The translations under genes and the position numbers were made by a program. A DNA stretch of 64,000 nucleotides, taken from Bacillus_I endophytica_A. Lineage in GTDB: Bacteria; Bacillota; Bacilli; Bacillales; Bacillaceae_H. Within the stretch, counting starts at the first letter, position 1. Every line of letters starts with the position of its first letter. The stretch covers positions 1 to 64,000 of the forward strand of contig NZ_JALAMS010000008.1 of the NCBI RefSeq assembly GCF_026790145.1, read 5' to 3'. The notes under the pieces are model-generated. The model was not told where the DNA came from. It made no database searches and was given only the letters and a program-made list of their open reading frames with translations. Of this stretch, positions 1 through 7,727 are shown piece by piece.

Positions 1-1
1 A

Positions 2-436
2 ACGGACATGTTAGAAATTCACTTTATGGAACTTCCTAAACTTTTAATTAAGTGGCGTAGAAAAGAAGTTGACCCACGAGAAGATCAATTAGTAAGATGG
101 TTGTTATTACTTGAAGCATCGGAAGATGAAGAAATCACTCAAGTACTGGAGGAGATTGCGGTGCAAGAAGATCAAGTATTGAAAAAAGCCATAGATGAAT
201 GGGAACGTGTGAGTCAAGACCCAGAGGTCTTACTGGCTTATGAAGCAAGAAGAAAGGCTTTATTGGATGAAAAATCGGCATTAAAACGAGCTGAAAACCT
301 TGGAAAAATAGAGGGAGAAAAGATAGGAATCTTAAAAGTTGCTTTAGGTATGATTCAAGAAGGTATGGATAATAAAACAATAAGTAAACTGACAGGTCTT
401 ACACAAGAAGAAATTGATAATCTTCGTCATCAATAA
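2..436 (+). CDS. Rpn family PD-(D/E)XK nuclease / putative transposase, 3' part
   Basis: The reading frame is open from the left edge, so only the C-terminal part (about 144 residues) is inside the window. It is nearly identical to the C-terminal half of the complete copy at 8800-9678 on the other strand, starting from the residues TDMLEIHFMEL. The catalytic N-terminal PD-(D/E)XK domain would lie upstream of the window. The last 30 residues differ between the copies (KIEGEKIGILKVA here). Family members are recombination-promoting nucleases found as scattered mobile-type genes; function here is inferred from the paralogue only. Confidence 0.8.
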   Translation, partial: TDMLEIHFMELPKLLIKWRRKEVDPREDQLVRWLLLLEASEDEEITQVLEEIAVQEDQVLKKAIDEWERVSQDPEVLLAYEARRKALLDEKSALKRAENLGKIEGEKIGILKVALGMIQEGMDNKTISKLTGLTQEEIDNLRHQ

Positions 437-452
437 GTTTATCTACAAGCTG

Positions 453-482
453 AAAGGATCTTTATTAAACGATCCTTTTTTG
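453..482 (+). terminator. Rho-independent terminator
   Basis: AAAGGATC at 453-460 pairs with GATCCTTT at 471-478 and a T run follows. It lies just downstream of the nuclease fragment stop codon. Confidence 0.8.
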
Positions 483-484
483 TT

Positions 485-640
485 TTATAGAAGCATTTGA
501 AGTACGTTTTGTGGCTGTTGGTTTGCTTGCGTAAGCATTGCTTGAGATGCTTACGCAAGGGTAGAGTTCTTTATTTGCTCCATCATTTCTTTCGTCATGT
601 CAACGTCATGAATATGAGACTCTGAAGCTGTTAAGTTTTT
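485..640 (-). pseudogene. flagellin C-terminal remnant
   Basis: Translating the minus strand from about 637 to 485 gives NLTASESHIHDVDMTKEMM, then EQIKNSTLA, a stop codon (TAA at the place of a CAA), then ASQAMLTQANQQPQ and NVLQMLL before the natural stop at 485-487. This is the conserved C-terminal helix of bacterial flagellin (the NLTAAESRIRDxDMA...EM and QANQxPQxVLxLL signatures). Nothing flagellin-like is seen upstream, where the HU gene begins, so this is a stranded 3' fragment with one nonsense mutation. No flagellar gene lies nearby. Confidence 0.85.
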
Positions 641-651
641 ATAAGTCGTTA

Positions 652-677
652 TTTAACCTTAGGATCTCAAGGTTAAA
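652..677 (-). terminator. palindromic hairpin after HU gene
   Basis: TTTAACCTT (652-660) and AAGGTTAAA (669-677) form a 9-bp stem with an 8-nt loop directly downstream of the HU gene. The U tract on the minus strand is weak, so termination efficiency is uncertain. Confidence 0.55.
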
Positions 678-690
678 GCATACAAGGAGT

Positions 691-963
691 TTATTTTACA
701 GCTTCTTTTAATTCTTTTCCTGGTTTAAAAGCAGGAACTTTTGAAGCAGCAATCTGCATTTCTTCACCGGTTTGAGGGTTACGTCCTGTTCGCGCCGCAC
801 GCTCACGCACTTCAAATGCCCCAAATCCAATCAATTGAATTTTCTCTTCTTTTGAAAGAGTGTCAGAAATGGTTTTAAATAATGCATCTACAGCCTTTGC
901 AGCATCCTGCTTTGTTAGTTCTGATTGAGCTGCAACAGCATTCACTAATTCACTCTTGTTCAT
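691..963 (-). CDS. HU family DNA-binding protein
   Basis: A 90-residue histone-like protein that bends and compacts DNA as a dimer. The HU signature is complete: MNKSELVNAVA at the N-terminus, GFGAFEVRERAARTGRNPQTG in the beta arm (with the DNA-intercalating RNPQTG proline) and KVPAFKPGKELKEAV at the end. The ATG at 963 is preferred over the in-frame GTG at 972 because GAGGTG lies 6 nt upstream and the protein then matches the family length. The usual Bacillus hbs gene sits elsewhere in the chromosome, so this is probably an extra paralogue in the accessory region. Its downstream neighbour is a dead flagellin fragment. Confidence 0.93.
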   Translation of the reverse strand: MNKSELVNAVAAQSELTKQDAAKAVDALFKTISDTLSKEEKIQLIGFGAFEVRERAARTGRNPQTGEEMQIAASKVPAFKPGKELKEAVK

Positions 964-1262
964 ATCAAACACCTCATCCTTTTATTTTGGGACCATATGT
1001 AGAAAGATTACTATAACACAGATTTGAGATATCTGTCTCTTAATAAAATTAGATAAACGAAAGCGAAACTCTTTTTTTGTAAGATGTATGTTGGGATTAA
1101 CTCTATGGCACAGTTAAGTGAGCGATTGTTATATTATTAATCAGTCATATGGATAAGTACCTTAAAATCAATTCTACGAAGATCGGCGATAATTCGTGTT
1201 ATGGTAACTAAAAAAGTAGTTAAGTAATCCCCACCCTACATAAAAGAGGATATTTAACTACC
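964..1262. other. intergenic region without recognised gene
   Basis: About 300 bases between the HU gene and the next small ORF. It contains the HU ribosome binding site and presumably the HU promoter. I see no further conserved feature. Confidence 0.5.
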
Positions 1263-1424
1263 TCATCTATTAGCGCTACTTTGATATAAGAGACCATATG
1301 AAATGGAGAATAAACCTGTAAGAGCAACCAACCCTGTAACGAATTGCGATTGTGTAACAACATATAAAAGGAGAGAAAAAATAAGTAACATCCACCCCAG
1401 TACGTGGATAACAAATGTATTCAT
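1263..1424 (-). CDS. small two-helix membrane protein (hypothetical)
   Basis: A 53-residue ORF, below the usual length cut-off. It starts MNTFVIHVLGWMLL and contains two hydrophobic stretches: residues about 3-23 (ending IFSLLLYVV) and about 28-46 (FVTGLVALTGLFSISYGLL), connected by a short polar loop TQSQ. An overlapping 64-aa ORF in another frame looks non-protein-like. The Shine-Dalgarno (AAAGGTG about 16 nt upstream) is poorly spaced. No family recognised. Confidence 0.4.
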   Translation of the reverse strand: MNTFVIHVLGWMLLIFSLLLYVVTQSQFVTGLVALTGLFSISYGLLYQSSANR

Positions 1425-1600
1425 TATCTTTATGTATCTTCACCTTTCCATTCCACTCTAAGGGTATTCTTTATAATAGTGGGAACCCTTAATAACTCCG
1501 ACAAGTTGTAACTTTGAAGTAAAGTTTGATTGGGAATATTTTTACCCCTACCATCATTTTTATCTACCTAATATCTGGACCACAAAAACGCCGAGCCTTC

Positions 1601-1882
1601 CTACACTAAGAAGGACCATGTCTTTTCTTGCTGTTTAAAGAAATGATTCATCTTTTCCCTATCAGATGTGGTCTCATTCCCCCCTGCTACTACAAGAATG
1701 ATCCGACAACTCAGGGTTAAAATAAAGGAGATAAATTTTGGCAAATGATTCACCTCGCAGATCCGTCCATTCGCCACTAAGTAGATTTTACTTTTAATCG
1801 TTTGACATAGTTGATAAAACTCTAAGGTTTTCCTCAATGTAGATGTTGGAAGGTGAATGTTATAGGATACAATATGTTTCAT
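1601..1882 (-). CDS. degenerate HPr/Crh-like protein
   Basis: A 93-residue protein that aligns end to end with HPr and Crh of the phosphotransferase system: KIYLVANGRICEVNHLPKF corresponds to the strand-turn region DVxLEYNGKxVNLKSIMG, and ILVVAGGNETTSDREKMNHF to the last strand and helix. The phosphorylatable His of the GIHARPA motif is not conserved (HLPTSTL occupies this place), and the region around Ser46 reads NHLPKF, without a clear Ser. It is therefore unlikely to carry out PTS phosphotransfer and may be a regulator or a decayed paralogue. A strong Shine-Dalgarno (AAGGGAGGGGAA) precedes the ATG. The promoter overlaps a perfect cre site, see 1932-1960. The family call rests on my own pattern matching. 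Confidence 0.6.
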   Translation of the reverse strand: MKHIVSYNIHLPTSTLRKTLEFYQLCQTIKSKIYLVANGRICEVNHLPKFISFILTLSCRIILVVAGGNETTSDREKMNHFFKQQEKTWSFLV

Positions 1883-1931
1883 TTTATATTCCCCTCCCTT
1901 GTAGTTTGAGTCTATTCTAGTATTCTATCAC

Positions 1932-1960
1932 AGTATAAGGATTATTGTAAGCGCTATCAA
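1932..1960 (-). promoter_or_regulatory. sigma-A promoter of the HPr-like gene
   Basis: On the minus strand TTGATA (1960-1955) is followed after exactly 17 nt by TATACT (1937-1932), a near-consensus vegetative promoter about 50 nt upstream of the HPr-like ATG. Confidence 0.8.
1946..1959. promoter_or_regulatory. cre (CcpA-binding) site
   Basis: TGTAAGCGCTATCA matches the consensus TGWAANCGNTNWCA at every position. It overlaps the -35 and spacer of the promoter of the HPr-like gene, the position expected for catabolite repression. Confidence 0.82.
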
Positions 1961-2409
1961 CAGTGTGTATGTTAACTGAAGTAAATTACAACTTTATTTA
2001 TGCTGTAAATTATTAATTTATATTAAAATTTTTAAAAATAGATAAATGTAGTACCCTCTCAAAAACCATGGTTTCTGAGACAGTCAAGCTATAGTTCCCA
2101 TCTTTTTAAAGATGAAATGAATAGGAAAAAGTGTGATATAAAATTTAGGGGAGAGATAAGAACAGGGAGGGAGTTTAAGTTTTACAAGTAGTAAAAATAA
2201 TTTTATTATTCAAGATGAGAAGGTAATCCCCTTGTTCATCTATTTACACTACATAGCCCTTCTCCTACTGGTAAAGGAGAAGGGACCTTTTTTATTTAAA
2301 ATTTAAAGATTAGTTACAAAAAAGAGAATAGAGCAGGAAGAAATAGTGGGGAGTAACCGGAATCGAAATAATATCTACATTTCTTCTCTTCTTCAGTAGA
2401 TATAAAGGA
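1961..2409. other. intergenic region with orphan terminator
   Basis: No convincing gene. A hairpin CCCTTCTCCT (2257-2266) / AGGAGAAGGG (2275-2284) followed by a T run looks like a plus-strand terminator although no plus-strand gene precedes it; an untranslated RNA ending here is possible. Confidence 0.45.
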
Positions 2410-2871
2410 TTAATCTGTGGAAAAAATTTTCTTCTGCCATTTGTGATAAAAGTAAATCACAAATGAAAGTCCATAAATCACTAAGAAATATTGCCAAGGT
2501 CCAATACTTCTATATTCTGCAATACCTAATACATGTAATAATGGTAGAGCGATAAAACTCATCAGAATATCCATAATCACATTTACAACGGTATATAATA
2601 AAAAATTATGGGATGTTAGTCTAAAAATCCAAAATGTTCCAACTGCAAAAATTCCATATGCGAAACTTACATCAATCATATAGCCCCAAGGGACAATATA
2701 TTTGTGAATGACCCACCATTTATAGGTATAGGCTATTTGAAAAATAATGGTCATCAATAAACAGGTGAAAATAGTGACAGGCATAAACCTCTTTATGGTT
2801 TTTGAACTGGCAAAAAATAAAGTAAGCCAAGGAAGAAAGAAGACAATAAACAGAATGATTCTTGCAGTCAT
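2410..2871 (-). CDS. multi-pass membrane protein, paralogue of the 5733-6209 product
   Basis: About 153 residues with five hydrophobic segments and a charged C-terminal tail (YHKWQKKIFSTD). It shares a scattered pattern with the protein at 5733-6209: LPW near the N-terminus, TIKRFMP versus AFKRFLP, a VG-(T/S)-(F/M)-WI segment and a VN-x-I-(M/I)-D segment. The two are diverged paralogues from one small family of unknown function. The second ATG (2871) is chosen because GGGAG lies about 11 nt upstream; 2889 is the alternative start. No catalytic motif is visible. Confidence 0.65.
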   Translation of the reverse strand: MTARIILFIVFFLPWLTLFFASSKTIKRFMPVTIFTCLLMTIIFQIAYTYKWWVIHKYIVPWGYMIDVSFAYGIFAVGTFWIFRLTSHNFLLYTVVNVIMDILMSFIALPLLHVLGIAEYRSIGPWQYFLVIYGLSFVIYFYHKWQKKIFSTD

Positions 2872-2976
2872 AAAATTAAACTCTCCCATACTTCTTAATC
2901 ATCATTCATCCTTATTGTTTCAATAGGGAACAAAGTTATTCATTCTTCGTTCACCTAATCGTTATGATTGGTATTG

Positions 2977-3005
2977 AAAAAGAACCTTCAATCGAAGGTT
3001 CTTTT
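2977..3005 (-). terminator. terminator of DUF3231 gene
   Basis: GAACCTTC loop GAAGGTTC stem flanked by A and T runs immediately downstream of the DUF3231 stop codon. Confidence 0.85.
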
Positions 3006-3012
3006 AGCCCAA

Positions 3013-4038
3013 TTATTTCATCGTATCTTTTTTATTGGTTAATTGGTCTTTATCTATGGTTGGAGGTGGTTGCTCCATCCATGCATGATCAATCATTAGG
3101 TCGGCCCCATCTTTAGCATATAGAGCAATCTCCATTGCTAATCTTTCATAATTTAAAATAAGGTCGTTTCTTTGACTGGCAGCTGCTGCCGTAGCGTAGT
3201 TTCCTGATCCTGCGGCGCTCATAAAACTCATGTGAAACATGGTTAATTTATCCGAAAATGGTGGTGTAGTTGAATTCGTAATGGCAATATCTGATGAGAC
3301 AGGCGGTTGTATATCGTTTTCAAGAAAAACTTTTGTAAAGATCTCCACATGCTTTTTTGAAATATCTCGGCCTCTTAACATCCACTTTTGAATTTTTTCT
3401 CTTGCTGATGTTTGAGCAAAACTGATGGCTAACTTTGCTCCTATAATGTTAGTTTGAATGTTCATGAATAAGTGTGATATTTCAATTGCATTTAGAGGTC
3501 TCTTTTTACTAAAAATAGACATTCCATCTAGATATTTTTGGTTATCTACATAATCAGTTTCAGTGGGGTAAGGAATATAAGGTGCTCTAACAAATAATCC
3601 TTTTAAAAGAGCCACTTTTGAACTGCGCTCGTATAGTTCTGATGTTTCGTTTAAACCTTCTCTATAATACGCTCTCATATCCTCCCTAGCACTCATTGAA
3701 ATAAACCCACCGTACCCAAGTAACCCAATTCTGGCCATATGATTGATATATGTTAGCATAAAGGGATCTGTATAGAGCGCCGGGGCATTCAAATTAACAT
3801 CGTCATCATCCGTAAATCCTGTCGGCAGTGGAATTTGTTCCTCTTGAAAAATCGTGGTTAATTTCTCCAAATGAGTAGAGGAAAGGTCATAAGAAAATTG
3901 AACAATAGACTTAATGTCTTCATCCTCTACATGTTTTAAGAAATAACCTAAAACACATTTGGACATACTATCGTTCATATAGCTAGTCCATATTGAAGCC
4001 ATTTCAGATGACGTTAATTTTGTGTGATATTCAGTCAT
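3013..4038 (-). CDS. DUF3231 family protein
   Basis: A 341-residue soluble protein made of two similar helical halves, each beginning with a short segment like LTSSEMASIWTSYMNDSMS (residues about 8-26) and RPLNAIEISHLFMNIQTN (about 180-197). This duplication and the wording of the motifs fit the DUF3231 family, ferritin-like helical bundles common in spore-formers and often annotated as spore-coat-like. The histidine and glutamate residues (HLEKLTTIF, KHVEIFTKVF) resemble ferritin-like helices but a metal site cannot be confirmed by eye. GGAGG lies 10 nt before the ATG. Monocistronic with its own terminator. Confidence 0.75.
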   Translation of the reverse strand: MTEYHTKLTSSEMASIWTSYMNDSMSKCVLGYFLKHVEDEDIKSIVQFSYDLSSTHLEKLTTIFQEEQIPLPTGFTDDDDVNLNAPALYTDPFMLTYINHMARIGLLGYGGFISMSAREDMRAYYREGLNETSELYERSSKVALLKGLFVRAPYIPYPTETDYVDNQKYLDGMSIFSKKRPLNAIEISHLFMNIQTNIIGAKLAISFAQTSAREKIQKWMLRGRDISKKHVEIFTKVFLENDIQPPVSSDIAITNSTTPPFSDKLTMFHMSFMSAAGSGNYATAAAASQRNDLILNYERLAMEIALYAKDGADLMIDHAWMEQPPPTIDKDQLTNKKDTMK

Positions 4039-4433
4039 AGTTAATTAACCTCCAAAGAATATTTTTCACAGCATGGATATATTCTTTGTTTAAACACTGT
4101 ATATTATGATAGAAGCCAAAGGAAAAGAATGTTCCTCTGGCTTCTTATGTATTTGTATGTATTCTTCTCAACTGTATATCAACAAAATCCCAAAAGATCG
4201 AATGAATATTCTATATGAATTTAGTCACCATAATATAGTTTATAAATAGAAATGATGGCAATTCTGGGCACGAAGCATATAATAAAAAGAAATTCCATCA
4301 AACACCGAGATTGAGTCGTTTTGAAGAGAGAGATACCTCCAAAGCTCTCTCTTTTTTAAGTCGTAATACAACGAATCATAAGAAAACAGAAGTCACTAAC
4401 ACTAGTTGATTTAACATGACATAACATTTGTCA
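4039..4433. other. intergenic region with repeat fragment and terminator
   Basis: Contains hairpin GAAGCCA/TGGCTTC near 4113-4144, a partial copy of the 4-14 kb repeat (about 4171-4211, sharing AACAAAATCCCAAAAG and AATGAATA with 6423-6455) and a terminator at 4326-4357 (GAGAGAG/CTCTCTC plus T run). No gene seen. Confidence 0.55.
4326..4357 (+). terminator. Rho-independent terminator without an obvious gene
   Basis: GAGAGAG (4326-4332) pairs with CTCTCTC (4345-4351), followed by six T residues. The upstream transcript is unknown. Confidence 0.65.
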
Positions 4434-4601
4434 TTACTTAATTCTTTTAAGATAAGTGGGTTTATCCATTCTTAAGTTTCTTCTTTTAATTTCGTTATAA
4501 ATGATTTGACTAAGTTCATTATTAAGTTCTTGCTCAACAACCAGGCGATACAATCTTATCAATGCATCATTCGGCGTAAGAAACCAGGGGGACATAATCA
4601 T
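4434..4601 (-). CDS. Sda-like sporulation kinase inhibitor
   Basis: A 55-residue ORF. Residues 8-43 read LTPNDALIRLYRLVVEQ then ELNNELSQIIYNEIKRRNL and align without gaps with the Sda helical hairpin (LSDELLIESYxKAxExxLxxxFIxLIExEIKRRxL). In B. subtilis Sda binds the histidine kinase KinA and blocks sporulation when DNA replication is perturbed. AAAGGTGATG precedes the ATG by 4 nt. The C-terminal tail (RMDKPTYLKRIK) is longer and more basic than in classical Sda. Whether it acts on a sporulation kinase or another kinase is inference. Confidence 0.6.
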   Translation of the reverse strand: MIMSPWFLTPNDALIRLYRLVVEQELNNELSQIIYNEIKRRNLRMDKPTYLKRIK

Positions 4602-4985
4602 TTTTCATCACCTTTATAGATATCAGTTTTTAAATGGTATATATTTCATTAGTTTTATCATTAGACGCCCGGTAAATTAATATACAACGCTTTTTATTAA
4701 ATAACCCTTGATTGAATAACAAATGATGAGTATCTTATACATTCTTAGTTAACATAGTGGACTTTATCGGTAATTATGGATTAACTATATTTATTTTTTA
4801 TCTTTAAAAAAGGCACCTCAACTGATCGCACTAAGGAAAGAGATATAGATAAGCCTGAAATTAACATAATGCGCAATCGTCAGAAAACAACATGTTATAA
4901 CCTAATTCTTTGTTTGAGGATTAAATTAATAAGTTCCTATAAATAGGAGAAAATAAATACACCTTCAAAAAAGAGGTGTCTAAAC
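4602..4985. other. intergenic region with motif copy A
   Basis: About 380 bases without a gene. Holds one copy of the dispersed motif (TACATTCTTAGTTAACAT at 4739-4756) and a ribosome binding site (AAAGAGGTG) for the next gene. Possible terminator-like T-rich stretch at 4790-4812. Confidence 0.5.
4737..4759 (+). repeat. dispersed AT-rich motif, copy A
   Basis: Matches the consensus (AT)ACATTTTTAGTTAACATAATG with two or three changes. See the finding on the dispersed motif. Confidence 0.6.
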
Positions 4986-5483
4986 ATGCACTCAATCACT
5001 CAAAATTTAGATTTATCTGCAAGAGGAACTTGGTTTCCTATCTCTGTAGGGCTTCTATTATTATTTTTTTCCCTTTTCATGCCTAAAAGAAGGATTAACT
5101 GGTTGGAGTTTTATATTACTTTCGGTATTGTAGGTTATGTAGCTTGGATTTCCGATACAGTAGTGGGAAGAATGTTAGATTTGGTGGATCTAGGTGATCC
5201 TAAAATTACGGGACTTGGTGAATTTGCAAGTTATAGTTTTATTCCTTCATCACTTTCCGTTATCTATCTAAACTACGCTAAGAAAACTAACAAGTGGATT
5301 CTTGTTCTTCTCTTTACCTTATTATCAACTTTAATTGAATGGATAATGGTACAAATAGGGTATTTAAACATGAAAAACTGGGGATTTTTCGTTTTTTCCA
5401 TCATTGCCTATTTGATTGTATTCAGTCTTATTCTTCCGGTTCACATAAAAGTGATAAAGAAGAACTTACTACATAACAAATAA
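4986..5483 (+). CDS. multi-pass membrane protein, possibly CBO0543 family
   Basis: A 165-residue protein with about five hydrophobic helices: residues 17-33, 40-57, 80-92, 101-122 and 130-152. It ends in a basic tail (HIKVIKKNLLHNK). The pattern of a conserved aspartate pair in the middle (SDTVVGRMLDLVDLGDPK), then YLNYAKKTNKW and LIEWIMVQIGYLNMKNWG, resembles the uncharacterised CBO0543 membrane family. AAAGAGGTG lies upstream of the ATG. Neighbouring genes encode other small membrane proteins of unknown role; no function is proposed. Confidence 0.6.
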   Translation: MHSITQNLDLSARGTWFPISVGLLLLFFSLFMPKRRINWLEFYITFGIVGYVAWISDTVVGRMLDLVDLGDPKITGLGEFASYSFIPSSLSVIYLNYAKKTNKWILVLLFTLLSTLIEWIMVQIGYLNMKNWGFFVFSIIAYLIVFSLILPVHIKVIKKNLLHNK

Positions 5484-5550
5484 AATGTTATATCTATAAG
5501 CAAACTACTCAAAATGCGATATAGTATCACCTCATGATAGCTAATTTTAT

Positions 5551-5598
5551 AACAGAAAAACCCACTGTACATGGGTCAGTAGGTTTTTCTGTTTTTTT
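5551..5598 (+). terminator. repeat-borne terminator-like hairpin
   Basis: A 17-position stem with one mismatch, loop of about 9 nt, then TTTTTTT. Could terminate the 4986-5483 gene or an RNA made from the repeat. Confidence 0.65.
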
Positions 5599-5612
5599 AT
5601 ACTGTATACCAT

Positions 5613-5635
5613 ATACATTTTTAGTTAACATAATG
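5613..5635 (+). repeat. dispersed AT-rich motif, copy B
   Basis: TACATTTTTAGTTAACATAA, identical in its core to copy C at 7824-7846. Confidence 0.7.
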
Positions 5636-5732
5636 ATGTTTATCGGCAATGAAAAAAGATCTTCGATTGAATATCTTTTTATGATGATGCTTGTTAAACA
5701 TTGGCACCCTTTAGTTCAACAAGGTATGCTAC

Positions 5733-6209
5733 TTAATACTCTTTCTTCACTAATAATTTTTCTTTAAAAAATTGAAAACAATATAAGAGCAAGGCATCAA
5801 CCATAAATACATACATTAATTGAATTTTTTTCATTCGTACCAAAGAGAACATACCGAATTTTTGAAAATAATACACCAAACCATAAGTAAACGCTCCATC
5901 GATAATCAAGTTCAACAGTATATAGTGAAAAAATTTGCCGTAGGTCCACTTTAAAATCCACATAGAACCAACTAAGAACGGTCCCCACGTAAACGGTATT
6001 ACCCAAGTTACTTTCGGAGAAATGGCTTCAAACCACCACCACCATCGGCGCTTTTTTGCGATGAAATTGACAATATGGACAACCAGAGAAATAAATAATC
6101 CAGCTGGCAAAAATCGCTTGAAAGCATCCTTCCCCAACAAAGAAACTGAAAACCAAGGAAGGATTATCATTAGCAATAACAATGCCTTCGAATACTTCAT
6201 AAATTTCAT
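5733..6209 (-). CDS. multi-pass membrane protein, paralogue of the 2410-2871 product
   Basis: A 158-residue protein with about five membrane segments (residues 9-24, 33-50, 72-89, 96-115 and 130-148) and a short lysine-rich end (KEKLLVKKEY). An aromatic patch RRWWWWFEAISP lies between helices 2 and 3. GGAGGTTGCTAA precedes the ATG. It shares LPW, KRFLPA, a VG-S-M-WI segment and an N-x-IID segment with its paralogue. Family and function unknown. Confidence 0.65.
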   Translation of the reverse strand: MKFMKYSKALLLLMIILPWFSVSLLGKDAFKRFLPAGLFISLVVHIVNFIAKKRRWWWWFEAISPKVTWVIPFTWGPFLVGSMWILKWTYGKFFHYILLNLIIDGAFTYGLVYYFQKFGMFSLVRMKKIQLMYVFMVDALLLYCFQFFKEKLLVKKEY

Positions 6210-6535
6210 TTAGCAACCTCCTACTCCATCCATCAGGAATAATATCCCCTGGAACAGGAAAAATTATAATAAGCAACAATCGGATACAATCCATCAGAGA
6301 AGGAAGGTGCAGATAAGAACCATCCTTTTTTATATACCACCAACCCCATTAAAAAGCATATAGCCGCACCTTACAGGAAATGTTTTTTTCAAGGTCTTCT
6401 TTCGCTAAACTGCTTCGTTAGTTGAACAAAATCCCAAAAGTTCAAATGAATAACATTCCATACTATGAGCAAACTATTCAAGATACGTAAAGTATCGCTT
6501 TTAAAAGCTGATATGGAACGGAAAAAACCTACTGT
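6210..6535. other. intergenic region with first half of repeat R3
   Basis: No gene recognised. The stretch from 6423 carries AACAAAATCCCAAAAGTTC, then AGCAAACTATTCAAGATACG, and the left arm of a hairpin (AAAACCTACTG) that is completed on the far side of the IS3 insertion at 7786-7800. Confidence 0.6.
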
Positions 6536-6569
6536 TTAGTGAAGTGAACCCAAAAAGTTAGACATTTAT

Positions 6570-7290
6570 TTAAGCAGTTAATGAGGATTGATTTCTGTAT
6601 TCTACAGGAGTCAATCCTTTTAATTTGGTTTTAATTCTTTTGTGATTGTAATAGAAAATATAGGACTCTAACTCTTGTTTAAAGTGCTCTATACTGTTAA
6701 ACTCTTGAAGATAAAATAACTCTGATTTTAATAAACCGAAGAAATTTTCTATAACCGCGTTATCTAAACAATTACCCTTACGGGACATACTTTGGGTAAT
6801 GTTATGCTCCTTTAATAAATGCTGATATCGTGTCATTTGATAATGCCAACCTTGATCAGAATGCAGAATAGGGTGATCTCCTTCATTCAAGCGTTCAAAT
6901 GCTTCATTTAACATCATCGTCACGAGTGAGAAGGCGGGTCGTTTATCAATCTTACGAGGCATTTCAAACCTAATTCTTGCATTAACCGATAGACGGTCTT
7001 GTGGTTAATCAGGTAGCCTAGACGGCGTAACTCGATTGTAACACGACGATAACCATATCTACCTTTGTGTTCATGAAAGATATGCTTAATCATTTTTTTA
7101 TTTCTTTATATTTATCAGGACGTTTAAAGGTTTTCACCCAATAATAGTACGTACTACGGGCGATTCCAGCTACCTTGATAAGGTCGGCGACCTTATACTT
7201 ATGCCTTAATTCAACGATTACTTGAGCTTTTTCTCGTTCTTTGATTCCCTTGAGGTCTGAACTAAGACGTTTAACTTTTTTAGATAGGCA
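6570..7290 (-). pseudogene. IS3 family transposase OrfB, deleted and frameshifted
   Basis: The N-terminal part reads AQVIVELRHKYKVADLIKVA then GIARSTYYYWVKTFKRPDKYKEI, loses frame at an A run near 7095, then resumes as HIFHEHKGRYGYRRVTIELR and RLGYLINHKTVYRLMQEL. Near 6950-6965 the frame shifts again and joins IDKRPAFSLVTMML. The segment holding the first catalytic Asp of the DDE triad is missing; the later Asp (HSDQGWHYQ) and Glu (ENFFGLLKSELFY) remain. The product cannot be an active transposase. Confidence 0.88.
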
Positions 7291-7727
7291 TTTTCCATTC
7301 GCAAATGTTCGATTTCCTTTACTAACTCCTCATTTGTTTTCCTGGCATCCTTCTTCTGATTTAAATTCTTTTTCACTTCTGGAGTCCTCCTGTTTTTAGG
7401 ATACAAACCATCCAGACCCTGTTCTTGGAAATTCCTTCTCCATTTTACAACGGTTGAGTAGGAAGGAATATTAAATACAGAAGAGGCTTCACGAATAGAT
7501 GCTCCCGTTTTTTCAATATAGGTTAATACCTCCATTTTAAACTCGACAGAGTACTTTGTATAGGTTGACTCTAAGCCTGCTTCTCCATGTTTTTTAAATA
7601 AAGCTACCCATTGAATCACATCTGATCTATTCGCCCCCACTAGCTCAGCTGCTTCCTTATAGGAATACTGTTTATGAATATAAAAATCTATAGCTGTTAA
7701 TTTTGTTTTAAGTGTGTGTTTTGACAT
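7218..7727 (-). CDS. IS3 family transposase OrfA
   Basis: About 169 residues with two helix-turn-helix units (residues about 10-40 and 60-95, e.g. KHGEAGLESTYTKYSVEFK and GASIREASSVFNIPSYSTVV) and a coiled C-terminal leucine-zipper-like stretch (EIEHLRMENAYLKKL). The ATG at 7727 follows AGAGGTG. An A6G run (CTAAAAAAGTT near 7275-7282) is the expected programmed frameshift site for making OrfAB. It binds the inverted repeats in this family; here its partner OrfB is dead. Confidence 0.88.
   Translation of the reverse strand: MSKHTLKTKLTAIDFYIHKQYSYKEAAELVGANRSDVIQWVALFKKHGEAGLESTYTKYSVEFKMEVLTYIEKTGASIREASSVFNIPSYSTVVKWRRNFQEQGLDGLYPKNRRTPEVKKNLNQKKDARKTNEELVKEIEHLRMENAYLKKLNVLVQTSRESKNEKKLK

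Larger units (their letters stand above)
5485..5660 (+). repeat. long repeat copy R2 with hairpin and motif copy B
   Basis: Contains, in order, AGCAAACTACTCAAAATGCG, ATATAGTATCACC, a long hairpin (AACAGAAAAACC at 5551-5562 with GGTTTTTCTGTT at 5582-5593) and the AT-rich motif at 5613-5635. A second small hairpin AAAAGATC.../..ATCTTTTT follows. Related copies lie at 6423-7860 (split by an IS) and 12315-12470. Confidence 0.7.

Noticed and set aside
1220..1414. 64-aa minus-strand ORF
   Set aside because: The overlapping 53-aa frame at 1263-1424 gives two clean membrane helices; the 64-aa frame is not protein-like.
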